Source: Nitrosarchaeum koreense MY1
GTDB taxonomy: Archaea > Thermoproteota > Nitrososphaeria > Nitrososphaerales > Nitrosopumilaceae
Length of the DNA stretch: 64,000 bases
Assembly: GCF_000220175.1 (NCBI RefSeq)
Contig: NZ_AFPU01000001.1
Span: 124,001-188,000 of the forward strand
Reading direction: 5' to 3'
The notes beneath the pieces are model-generated. The model ran no database searches. It saw nothing but the letters and a program-made list of their open reading frames with translations, and was not told where the DNA came from. Numbering within the stretch: position 1 is the stretch's first letter; each line of letters opens with the position of its first letter. A program made the position numbers and the translations under genes. This document shows, piece by piece, positions 35,187-43,410 of this stretch.

Positions 35187-35584
35187 TTTGAATGTTTTTT
35201 ACAAATCATATGTATTCCGGGAGCACCAACTGCACCCATCATTTTATCCACGATTTGTCCCGATTTGAACATGATAAACATGGGAATTGACTGCACTGAA
35301 AATTTCATTGCAATATTTTGATTTTGATCTACATTAACTCGTGCAAATTTTATGTTTGTATATTTTTTTGAAAGACTTTCAAATACTGGATGCATGCTTT
35401 TACATGGACCACACCAATCTGCCCAAAAATCAACTAGTGTAGGATTGTCAGAGGAAATTATTTGATTAAAATTTGTACTGTTTAGATCAATTATTCCTGG
35501 TTGAATATGAGGCTGATTTTGTTGTTTAAGCATCTCTTCTAGCTTTCTTTGTTTTATTTTCTCAATTTCAGGATCGTCTGACAA
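35183..35584 (-). CDS. Thioredoxin with charged N-terminal extension
   Basis: 133 aa. The first ~28 residues form a charged helix (DDPEIEKIKQRKLEEMLKQQ). The rest is thioredoxin with active site WADWCGPCKSMH and cis-Pro (SIPMFIM). It ends with an extra Cys (MICKKHSN). A second thioredoxin is at 22233. Probably a cytoplasmic disulfide reductase. Confidence 0.92.
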   Translation of the reverse strand: MSDDPEIEKIKQRKLEEMLKQQNQPHIQPGIIDLNSTNFNQIISSDNPTLVDFWADWCGPCKSMHPVFESLSKKYTNIKFARVNVDQNQNIAMKFSVQSIPMFIMFKSGQIVDKMMGAVGAPGIHMICKKHSN

Positions 35585-35629
35585 TAATTCTCAACAGTTT
35601 GTTTCTATTAAAAAATCTATATTGAATAT

Positions 35630-35794
35630 TTAATCCACATCTGATTTAATTGGCATTGCTTCGTATCTTTTTGACTGACATACTGGGCATTGATCAATGT
35701 ATCTTGTCATACTTACAGAAGTGTAAACAACTCCACAATCTCCACAAATTCTAAGATTTCTACTTAGTTTGCCCATGTTAGTAATCGTGTTCAT
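35630..35794 (-). CDS. Small zinc-ribbon protein
   Basis: 54 aa. Two knuckles, CGDCG (about 17-21) and CPVC (about 36-39), frame a single zinc ribbon with a basic N-terminus and acidic end. It starts 5 bp downstream of the large surface-protein stop on the same strand. Family not identified. Confidence 0.75.
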   Translation of the reverse strand: MNTITNMGKLSRNLRICGDCGVVYTSVSMTRYIDQCPVCQSKRYEAMPIKSDVD

Positions 35795-35799
35795 TATGA

Positions 35800-37452
35800 T
35801 TAAAAACTTAGTCGTGTTTTTGCCTTTTTAATACCGAAAAACAACATAACTGGTGCTACAAAATACATTCCAATATTCATTAGAATTACTCCAATTCCAT
35901 ATCCTACTATTTCTTGTTCTGTATCAGCTGATGACATTATGGATAGTGATGATAACATTGGCGTAATCCCAATTTTTACCAATTCTTTAAACACTGGGTT
36001 TTCTCTTTCCATATCTGCAATTGTAGGTGAGAAGGAATAGTAAAATTGGTTAAATCCAGTCATAAATGAAATTCCGGATGATGTACTCATCACTTTATTA
36101 TCTCTAATTTCTCTGAGGAATTGTACTTGTGGTGCCATCTCAGAACCATATGCTGCAGTAGCAATTAGACATCCTCCTCCTTGTGAATTATCAACTATTG
36201 TACAGATGCCATCAACTAGATCTGTTCCTGGTCCACATTGTCCACTTTCCGGTTCTTTGATTTCAGATTCCTCCAATCCCACAGCATCATAAATTGTCAT
36301 ATCTGGAAAGTTTTCATCAAACCATTTCTTGTAACTTGGTTCATTATTGTATCTGTCAATGTAATATTGTGGATCTAGGTTTGGATCAACAAAAGGAGCT
36401 ATCTCTTTTGGTTCTTCCAAACCCACGGCTTGATAAATTGAGGAATATTCTGGAAAGTTTTCATCAAACCATTTCTTGTAACTTGGTTCATTATTGTATC
36501 TGTCAACATATGACTGTGGATCTCTTGTAGGATCAACAAAAGATGCTAATCCAATTTCTGTTGGTTCAGGTTCTTCCAAACCCACGGCTTGATAAATTGA
36601 GGAATATTCTGGAAAGTTTTCATCAAACCATTTCTTGTAACTTGGTTCATTATTGTATCTGTCAACATATGACTGTGGATCTCTTGTAGGATCAACAAAA
36701 GATGCTAATCCAATTTCTGTTGGTTCAGGGTCATTTATCTCCGGTTCTGGTTCAGGTTCACTTTTTGGTTCTGGTTTTGGTTGTGATATTGGAGCAGCTG
36801 GTTCAGTTACAGTAATTTTCAAAGTTTTTCTATCTTCAACTGCTCCTTTTTTTACTACAATATCAAAAACATATGTTGCAGGGCCCTGAGCTTCAGTAGG
36901 AGTCCACAAGAATTTTCCGGTTTTACTATCAATTGATGCACCGGCCGGTGGATTTTTTTCAAGACTAAAAACTACATCTGCAAGTGATTCAGTTAATGTT
37001 GCAGTAAAAGTTACTGTCTTTTTCTCTTCAACTATTTGATCTGTGATTGTGTTAAGTTTTAGTACAAAGTCTGGTACAACAAAAATCTTATCTCCATCAT
37101 ATTCTATCTTAATTGTAATTCCGTTTTCTTCTTTTTGATTATCCGTAAATGCTGTTGCATTGAAAAATCCTTTTGATTTGAAGAATTGTGATACATCTCT
37201 TGGTAGAGTTGAATACGTTCCATCACTATCTGATGATGGATCAGATAGCATTCCAATGAAATCACCTATTGAATCTCTTATAATTACAAAAACTGAAGCA
37301 CTTCCCTCATCTTCATTTCCAATAAATAGAAATTTTCCATCCTTTGAGTATGTATTTTCACCCAACGATAATGTAGTAACGTCTGCATAAGCTGGAACAA
37401 CTATGATAATACTTAATGAAAACACAAAAAATATAGCTAATTCTATGCGCAT
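35800..37452 (-). CDS. Repeat-bearing surface protein with CFI-box-like C-terminus
   Basis: 550 aa. Order: signal peptide (about 1-23), Ig-like/cadherin-like region with a putative-Ig motif (about 130-220, GASIDSKTGKFLWTPT), a Pro/Glu-rich stretch, three ~53-residue repeats (DPQSYVDRYNNEPSYKKWFD), then GGCLIATAAYGSEMAPQVQ, a CFI-box-type domain widespread in thaumarchaea, and a final membrane helix. The second and third repeats from the C-terminus are identical in DNA. It is probably a cell-surface protein held by the C-terminal helix. Confidence 0.82.
   Translation of the reverse strand: MRIELAIFFVFSLSIIIVVPAYADVTTLSLGENTYSKDGKFLFIGNEDEGSASVFVIIRDSIGDFIGMLSDPSSDSDGTYSTLPRDVSQFFKSKGFFNATAFTDNQKEENGITIKIEYDGDKIFVVPDFVLKLNTITDQIVEEKKTVTFTATLTESLADVVFSLEKNPPAGASIDSKTGKFLWTPTEAQGPATYVFDIVVKKGAVEDRKTLKITVTEPAAPISQPKPEPKSEPEPEPEINDPEPTEIGLASFVDPTRDPQSYVDRYNNEPSYKKWFDENFPEYSSIYQAVGLEEPEPTEIGLASFVDPTRDPQSYVDRYNNEPSYKKWFDENFPEYSSIYQAVGLEEPKEIAPFVDPNLDPQYYIDRYNNEPSYKKWFDENFPDMTIYDAVGLEESEIKEPESGQCGPGTDLVDGICTIVDNSQGGGCLIATAAYGSEMAPQVQFLREIRDNKVMSTSSGISFMTGFNQFYYSFSPTIADMERENPVFKELVKIGITPMLSSLSIMSSADTEQEIVGYGIGVILMNIGMYFVAPVMLFFGIKKAKTRLSF
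36419..36736 (-). repeat. Two tandem 159-bp repeats, near-identical, in the surface-protein gene
   Basis: Units 36419-36577 and 36578-36736 are the same base for base over about the first 150 positions and differ only at the outer edge. A third, diverged unit lies at about 36260-36418. The unit length of 53 codons keeps the frame, so copy number can change without frameshift. Confidence 0.92.
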
Positions 37453-37530
37453 AATATGAGATGTACATCTTTGCTTTTAAAAAACGCGGATAATTTCTTC
37501 TATGGATTTGATAATAAAATTTCACCAAAT

Positions 37531-37947
37531 TCAAAGATCAAGTAGAAATCTCATAAACACACCATTTTTTTGTTCAATTTTCATTTCATAAAATGTGGGT
37601 GCTTTAATCTCTACCTTGAAATTGTGTTTTAGAAAATCAAGTGGTTCGCCATAAGCTTTGGCATTAATTTTATAGTCTTCATCTTCTTTAATCTCAAGTT
37701 CTATTCTTTTAATTGCAAAACCTTCAGTGATTAAAACAAAGGTAACTTCTTCTAACCAACTAAATAAAAGATAGTTTAGGTCTTTTCCATGTGCAGTGAT
37801 CTCTTTTTGTTCAATCTCATTTACTTTATCTTGATCTAATGTGATGTTGATTACAGCATTTGCAGAAACTAAAAATGCTTCTTTGAGATCTTTTGCAGTT
37901 ACTTCGATAAAGGCATCTGTTGCATGTTCTAAAAATTTGTAACTCAA
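37531..37947 (-). CDS. Archease
   Basis: 138 aa. The N-terminal KFLEHATDAFIEVTAKDLKE, LLFSWLEEVTFVL and the C-terminal GVFMRFLLDL match archease, the activator of the tRNA ligase RtcB. It helps ligate tRNA exons after intron removal. The last Asp-Leu is the conserved terminal calcium/zinc-binding area. RtcB is not in the window. Confidence 0.93.
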   Translation of the reverse strand: MSYKFLEHATDAFIEVTAKDLKEAFLVSANAVINITLDQDKVNEIEQKEITAHGKDLNYLLFSWLEEVTFVLITEGFAIKRIELEIKEDEDYKINAKAYGEPLDFLKHNFKVEIKAPTFYEMKIEQKNGVFMRFLLDL

Positions 37948-38072
37948 TCATATTTTTGGAATCTTGCTAATTATTAATTTAAATGGTCATTAAATTACAT
38001 TCTAATGACTTATTTCATAATGATTTGACCGAATTTATGTGATCTTCTAATATTGAGTTTTAGAATTACATC

Positions 38073-38135
38073 TAACATAAGGAAGATGACTTCAAGGAAT
38101 TTGCAATTAATTGAAATTAAATCTACCTTATGTTA
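38073..38135. repeat. Long-spaced inverted repeat in the archease-hisS gap
   Basis: The gap from 37948 to 38339 (392 bp) holds no gene I can support. It contains TAACATAAGG (38073-38082) and its exact complement CCTTATGTTA (38126-38135), with AGAT/ATCT adding four pairs after a mismatch. The 35-base interior contains only a 16-codon frame that I do not believe. The rest is AT-rich. Confidence 0.6.
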
Positions 38136-38339
38136 AACATGTGAAAATATTATTCTAATATATATTGTTGTGAAAATTATCGAAATAATTAAACTTGAAT
38201 TTTTAGTTTTAATTTTATTTACTTGTAAATACTGTCTGATTAATTATATCATTTTTAGAAGAAAGATTTGAAAAACTGCCTAGTTTTGCATAGTTGTTAC
38301 AGAAATATCTAAATTCATACTATTAACAACACAATTACC

Positions 38340-39620
38340 TTGGAATTGCCACGCGGAATGAAAGATTTTGAGTATCAAGAAAATGCAAATATTGAACACA
38401 TTAGAAATCATTTTAAAAAATTATCTGATCTTTATGGGTTTTCATTTATGGATCCCTCTCCAATAGAATTGTTATCTGTTCTAGAAACAAAGTCAGGACC
38501 TGCAATCAGAGATGAAATCTATTATTTTAAAGACAAAGGAGATAGAGAAGTAGCATTACGTTTTGACTTTACTGTAGGCTTGACAAGATACGCTTCTATG
38601 CAAAAATCAATGAGATTGCCTGCAAAAATATCTGCATTTGGTGGGGTGTTTCGATATGATGAACCTCAAAAGGGACGATATCGCTATTTTCATCAATGGG
38701 ATATAGAAATTTATGGAAAACCTGGATTGGAGTCTGATGCTGAAATTATTGAATTAACATCTAGGTTATTTGATTCATTATTGCTCAAAAATATTACAAT
38801 TGATATCAATCATAGAAATTTAGTTGAATCATTTATCAATCAAACATTTGATTCAAAAGATACTGTTTTAGTATCTGATATGCTCAGAGCAATCGATAAA
38901 ATACAAAAGAAATCAAAGCAAGACATTCTAAATGAATTCAAGGACAGATACGATGAAAGTAAATTAGAAAAGATTCTAGAATTTTCACAAATCAAAGGAA
39001 ATATTTTGGAAATAGAATCAAAAATTGATACAACAAATTTAGAATCATGGGATGAATTAAAACAATTATTCTCTTCTTTAGAAAACAGAGGGGTAGCAAA
39101 TATACGCATAAATTTTGGAATAGTTAGAGGACTGGATTATTATTCCGGAATGGTCTTTGAGGTATTTGACAAAAATTCAAAATTGGGTGCATTAGCTGGT
39201 GGAGGTCGCTATGATTCATTGACAAAAGCATTTGGAAGAGATGACATTGGAGCTGCAGGTGTTGCAGGAGGTGTAGAACGCATAATACTTACAATGCAAG
39301 AACAAGGAATCGTTGCAGAAACAAAACAAAAACGTATTTCAGTTTTGTACATTAATGAAGATATGCAAAAGGTAGCAATTAGTATTGCATCATTACTAAG
39401 ATTAAACAATATTTCTACTGATATTGATTTATCTGGGAAAAATTTGAAAAAGCAAATTGAACAAGCATCTGAATCAAAATATTGTATTATAGTAGCTCCT
39501 AAAGAACTTGAGCAAAGTAAAGTTGTTTTACGAAACATGCAAGATGGAAAAGAATCTCAAATTGAAATTGAAAAACTTACAGATGACCCAAAATCAATTC
39601 TTAATTTAGAAATGCTCTAG
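38340..39620 (+). CDS. hisS: Histidyl-tRNA synthetase
   Basis: 426 aa, class II synthetase: motif 1 region, motif 2 (FGGVFRYDEPQKGRYRYFHQ), the His-specific motifs RGLDYYSGMVFEVF and GGGRYDSL, motif 3 (GVAGGVERI), and a C-terminal anticodon-binding domain (about 335-426). A TTG start gives the usual N-terminal LPRGMKDF. It charges tRNA-His. The 3' end overlaps the aIF6 gene by 20 bp. Confidence 0.95.
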   Translation: MELPRGMKDFEYQENANIEHIRNHFKKLSDLYGFSFMDPSPIELLSVLETKSGPAIRDEIYYFKDKGDREVALRFDFTVGLTRYASMQKSMRLPAKISAFGGVFRYDEPQKGRYRYFHQWDIEIYGKPGLESDAEIIELTSRLFDSLLLKNITIDINHRNLVESFINQTFDSKDTVLVSDMLRAIDKIQKKSKQDILNEFKDRYDESKLEKILEFSQIKGNILEIESKIDTTNLESWDELKQLFSSLENRGVANIRINFGIVRGLDYYSGMVFEVFDKNSKLGALAGGGRYDSLTKAFGRDDIGAAGVAGGVERIILTMQEQGIVAETKQKRISVLYINEDMQKVAISIASLLRLNNISTDIDLSGKNLKKQIEQASESKYCIIVAPKELEQSKVVLRNMQDGKESQIEIEKLTDDPKSILNLEML

Positions 39621-40266
39621 TTAACATCATAATTTCAGGACCGCTAGTCAAGGATCCAACAACTACTGTATGATTATTCACAACAATTCCTGACATAACA
39701 TATGGAATACCATTATTAATGGTGGTTTGTTCTATTTTTACGCCCATTATATTTCCAAATGTCTTCATGTCTTCTTCATCAGCTTCTGGGTGAATTGCAG
39801 CACCCGAATTATTTGCAACCATTACTGCTCCTGTTTGATTAAACCCTGCGATTCTTTTTTGCAAAACTTCTACTCCTAATACCTGTTCAATTGTCTTACA
39901 ATCATCTTTTGATAACCATGGTGATACTATAGCTCCTTTATCATTTGCACAAATAACATTACCAAGTGCAGAGTATTTTGAATCCAATACACCAATTTCC
40001 ATCTTTGTTTCTTTTTTTAGAAATTCATATTCATCCATATATGCAGTCTTTGGAAGTAGAATTCCGTTGTTATTCATTACGATTAATGCTCCTAAAAGAC
40101 GAGTATTTGCAACAGAAGAATAAATAATTTCAGTCTTTAAATATTCTGCAAGTTTTTCAGCTTTGGTTTGAGCAAAACCCATAGGAAGCAAAAGAAAATC
40201 ATCATTTGCGTTTATGTAAACGCCAATGTTTGGACCTCTATACACATCAAATTTGATAATATCCAT
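39601..40266 (-). CDS. eif6: Translation initiation factor aIF6
   Basis: 221 aa, the pentein-fold anti-association factor, full length. Repeated units carry the family pattern (NTRLLGALIVMNNNGILLP; LGNVICANDKGAIVSPWLS; GAVMVANNSGAAIHPEA). It binds the 50S subunit and prevents premature joining. Convergent with hisS and divergent from the ferredoxins. Confidence 0.95.
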   Translation of the reverse strand: MDIIKFDVYRGPNIGVYINANDDFLLLPMGFAQTKAEKLAEYLKTEIIYSSVANTRLLGALIVMNNNGILLPKTAYMDEYEFLKKETKMEIGVLDSKYSALGNVICANDKGAIVSPWLSKDDCKTIEQVLGVEVLQKRIAGFNQTGAVMVANNSGAAIHPEADEEDMKTFGNIMGVKIEQTTINNGIPYVMSGIVVNNHTVVVGSLTSGPEIMMLTRAFLN

Positions 40267-40345
40267 TTTTTGTAATTATTCTTCAAACGATATGAACGTA
40301 AGGAAATTTTAAATGAAAACGAGCGCAGGTCTTTTATTATAGTTA

Positions 40346-40385
40346 AGTTTAGTCTCGACTAATTTTGTCTAGCTTTAAATAATAT
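40346..40385 (+). promoter_or_regulatory. Promoter/operator of the first ferredoxin gene
   Basis: The 40-bp block contains the dyad TAGTCTCGACTA, then GTCTAGCTTTAAATAATAT with a TATA box 30 bases before the ATG. The same block recurs at 41032-41071 with one change that weakens the dyad. Confidence 0.75.
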
Positions 40386-40400
40386 CTCAAAGAAAGTTGA

Positions 40401-40958
<558 letters not shown>

Positions 40959-41031
40959 ATTTTTTATTGAATTTTCTTTATTATAATTTCATATTTTTTA
41001 TTAAAATGTTCATAAAATTAAGATCTATTGT

Positions 41032-41071
41032 AGTTTAGTCTCAACTAATTTTGTCTAGCTTTAAATAATAT
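41032..41071 (+). promoter_or_regulatory. Promoter/operator of the second ferredoxin gene (copy of 40346-40385)
   Basis: Same 40 bases as the first copy except G to A in the dyad (TAGTCTCAACTA). The TATA box lies 29 bases before the ATG at 41089, matching the first copy and favouring this ATG over the one at 41080. Confidence 0.75.
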
Positions 41072-41088
41072 TCAGATCAATGTTTTGT

Positions 41089-41631
41089 ATGGCAGATTTA
41101 GTAATACCGGAAGATTTTTGTCACGACCAAAAACCAGTCGGAAAAACTAGTCATGGAAATGGCGAGAACTTTCATTGGATTTGGGGCAAAGGAAATCCAG
41201 ACGGTGCAGCATTTTCAAATGAAGATGTAAAAGCCGCGTATGAAGCTAGAGGAGAAGAACAAGTTCCTCTTGGTATTCACGGTACAACAGTTGCAGTCGA
41301 TTGGGATTCTTGTGTTGCAGCTGGATCATGCATGAGTGTATGTCCAGTTCAAACATTTCAGTGGTATAGAACCGAACAAGATATTCCAGCTAAAGATGTA
41401 GTTGGTAAAGTCTTTGAAGGTACTGGAAAAACTGAACAAGATGAACGATTAGATTATACTGACAAATCACAACCAATTCGAGAACATGATTGTACAGTTT
41501 GTATGGCTTGTCAGGAAATATGTCCTACAGGTGCTATTAGAATTGAACAAGCAAACTTGGAATGGCATGAGAAAGCAGCTGGTACATTTGTTAAAATGAC
41601 CGGTGGCGGAAACCCACACGCACACGATTAA
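41089..41631 (+). CDS. Seven-iron-type ferredoxin, paralogue 2
   Basis: 180 aa, tandem duplicate of the preceding gene. The first motif is C75-VAA-GS-C81-MSV-C85-P: the Asp seen in paralogue 1 is Ala78, so the first cluster probably stays 3Fe-4S. The second motif C135-TV-C138-MA-C141-QEI-C145-P is intact. It keeps H22, H29 and the third zinc-type His64 (GIHGT), but the Asp of the putative zinc site is Gln128 (KSQPIRE). The two copies thus differ in both metal sites and may carry electrons at different potentials. Confidence 0.9.
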   Translation: MADLVIPEDFCHDQKPVGKTSHGNGENFHWIWGKGNPDGAAFSNEDVKAAYEARGEEQVPLGIHGTTVAVDWDSCVAAGSCMSVCPVQTFQWYRTEQDIPAKDVVGKVFEGTGKTEQDERLDYTDKSQPIREHDCTVCMACQEICPTGAIRIEQANLEWHEKAAGTFVKMTGGGNPHAHD

Positions 41632-41716
41632 AGAAATTAATTTCTTTTTTCTTATTTTTCTATGATTTTATTTTCAATACTCAACAAATTTTAATCACTG
41701 TTATTCATCACTTCTT

Positions 41717-41800
41717 GCAGAGGTCGCCTAGCTCGGTAGGGCGCGGGCCTTGAGAGCCTGTGTGCGCAAGCACCCGGGGGTTCAAATCCCTCTCTCTGCG
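41717..41800 (+). tRNA. tRNA-Ser (anticodon TGA)
   Basis: 84 nt, class II with variable arm (TGTGCGCAAGCAC). Acceptor GCAGAGG/TCTCTGC, anticodon stem CGGGC/GCCTG, loop CTTGAGA (TGA), T-arm GGGGG/CCCTC, discriminator G, no CCA. Confidence 0.95.
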
Positions 41801-41803
41801 TTT

Positions 41804-42778
41804 TTATTTTTCTAATTTTCCTAGTTCAGCTAACATAGCTGTTAACTGAATCTCAGGATTTGCCCCCACTAAAATTCTATAATCATATTTTGCAATCACT
41901 TCTAAAATATCTGAAATATTATCATGTTTTATTTTGAATACTGCAGAATTTAGATACTTTAGAAAATCTGATTCTGACATTCCATAAACTTTAGTTAATT
42001 CAATCATCTTCTCTCTTGCATCTACAATTTTTCCAGATAATGCCATTTTTAGAACAATATCTACATCACTAGTTTTTGTCAATCCAGCTGATGATTTTAC
42101 ATTTTCTTCTGAAATCTCACCTATGCTTGCAGTTGCTTGCATCAGATTAATTGCATGTCTAAGATCTCCTTCCGAATAATCGTAAATTGCTTTTAGTCCT
42201 TTTTTATCACTTTTTACTTTCTCTTTTTTAGCTATGTTTTCTAGATGGTTAATTACATCCTCTTCAGGAATAGATGTAAACTTGAAGGTGGCACATCTGC
42301 TTTGAATAGGATCAATGATTTTTGAGATATTGTTTGCAATTAGGATAAATCTACAATATTTTGCAGTATCTTCTATTATTCGTCTTAGTGCTGTTTGTGC
42401 ATCAGATGTCATCTCATCTGCCTCATCAAGAATAATTATCTTAAATGGTACATCTACCATTCCTGCAAATCTTGAAAACTTTTTTACTTTTTCTCTAACC
42501 ATACCTATACCTCGTTCATCTGAAGCATTTAGTTCAAGAGTATAGTCTTTAGCATATTCTCCAAGAATTTGTCTAGATATGCATAAGGCTGTTGTAGTCT
42601 TACCTACTCCAGCAGAACCTGAAAACATTAGATGCGGCATATCTGTAGGGTCTTTAATTAGAGCTTCTAGACTACCGATAATTTCTTTTTGATTTACTAT
42701 TTCTGAAAGCTTTGAGGGGCGATACTTTTCCACCCACATGCCTGTTGATAACATGTGATCTTCTGGTCTAATTCCCAC
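41804..42778 (-). CDS. rfcS: Replication factor C small subunit (clamp loader)
   Basis: 324 aa AAA+ ATPase. Walker A GSAGVGKTTTA, Walker B IILDEADEM, sensor/arginine-finger motif SRCATF, N-terminal WVEKYRPSKLSEIV. Together with the large subunit it loads PCNA at primer ends. It is divergent from the GINS-MCM operon, placing three replication functions around one promoter region. Confidence 0.96.
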   Translation of the reverse strand: MGIRPEDHMLSTGMWVEKYRPSKLSEIVNQKEIIGSLEALIKDPTDMPHLMFSGSAGVGKTTTALCISRQILGEYAKDYTLELNASDERGIGMVREKVKKFSRFAGMVDVPFKIIILDEADEMTSDAQTALRRIIEDTAKYCRFILIANNISKIIDPIQSRCATFKFTSIPEEDVINHLENIAKKEKVKSDKKGLKAIYDYSEGDLRHAINLMQATASIGEISEENVKSSAGLTKTSDVDIVLKMALSGKIVDAREKMIELTKVYGMSESDFLKYLNSAVFKIKHDNISDILEVIAKYDYRILVGANPEIQLTAMLAELGKLEK

Positions 42779-42798
42779 TAATAAATCGAAATTAATAG

Positions 42799-42874
42799 GA
42801 TCAATTGATCTAACAAAATAGTGAATAGAATTGATCGATCCATTACATCAGGATCTTATGAATAGATAGTGATC
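42799..42874. promoter_or_regulatory. GATC-rich palindromic region between rfcS and GINS
   Basis: Six GATC words occur in 76 bp, including the perfect 12-bp palindrome GATCAATTGATC (42799-42810) and GATCGATC (42833-42840). The region must hold both divergent promoters, so these may be binding sites for a common regulator. Confidence 0.45.
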
Positions 42875-42879
42875 TTACG

Positions 42880-43410
42880 ATGGAAATAGATAAGATAGAA
42901 AAACTGCATTCTATTGGATATAGCCTAAAGGATGCTAAAGTCAGCATAAATCATGATATTAAATTCAATGTTGCAGGTGTTAAAATTAATGGCACTCAAG
43001 GTGAAGTCTTGAATCTGCCTTTATGGATAGGTAAAATTCTAGCCCAAAACAAACTTGCTTCACTTGAAAAACCTGATATGATTACTGAGCTTAAACAGGC
43101 ATTATCAAAAGAAAAGATGGTTGGAGAATATCAAATGTCTACACTTGATCCTCACTTTTACATAAAATTAAAAGAATCCATGAAAGACTTGAATCGTGAC
43201 GATTTTAATCATGTTGAAAGTATGATGTTAGAATTGTTTAGAATGAGACGAGGCAAACTTGTAAAAATCGCAGATTCGACAAAACTTAATTCTGAATTAT
43301 ATAATAAATTAACAATCGAAGAAAATATTTTCTTTAAAACAATTCACGATAATAGTATAGAATTTGAAAAACAAATCCGAGGAGACTTAAATGAGCAGAG
43401 TTCAAACTAG
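42880..43410 (+). CDS. GINS complex subunit
   Basis: 176 aa. The order of a beta-type small domain (about 15-50, GTQGEVLNLPLWIGKIL) before the helical A domain (about 75-170, with DFNHVESMMLELFRMRRGKL) fits the B-A arrangement of the archaeal Gins23 type, though Gins51 cannot be excluded. GINS joins MCM and GAN/RecJ in the replicative helicase. Its position directly before and overlapping mcm by 20 bp supports this call. Confidence 0.85.
   Translation: MEIDKIEKLHSIGYSLKDAKVSINHDIKFNVAGVKINGTQGEVLNLPLWIGKILAQNKLASLEKPDMITELKQALSKEKMVGEYQMSTLDPHFYIKLKESMKDLNRDDFNHVESMMLELFRMRRGKLVKIADSTKLNSELYNKLTIEENIFFKTIHDNSIEFEKQIRGDLNEQSSN

Noticed and set aside
36294-36530. Plus-strand frames across the surface-protein repeats
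   Set aside because: Antisense shadows that repeat because the DNA repeats; no start signals.
36260-36736. Possible CRISPR-like repeat
   Set aside because: The units are adjacent, in frame with a coding gene and have no spacers.
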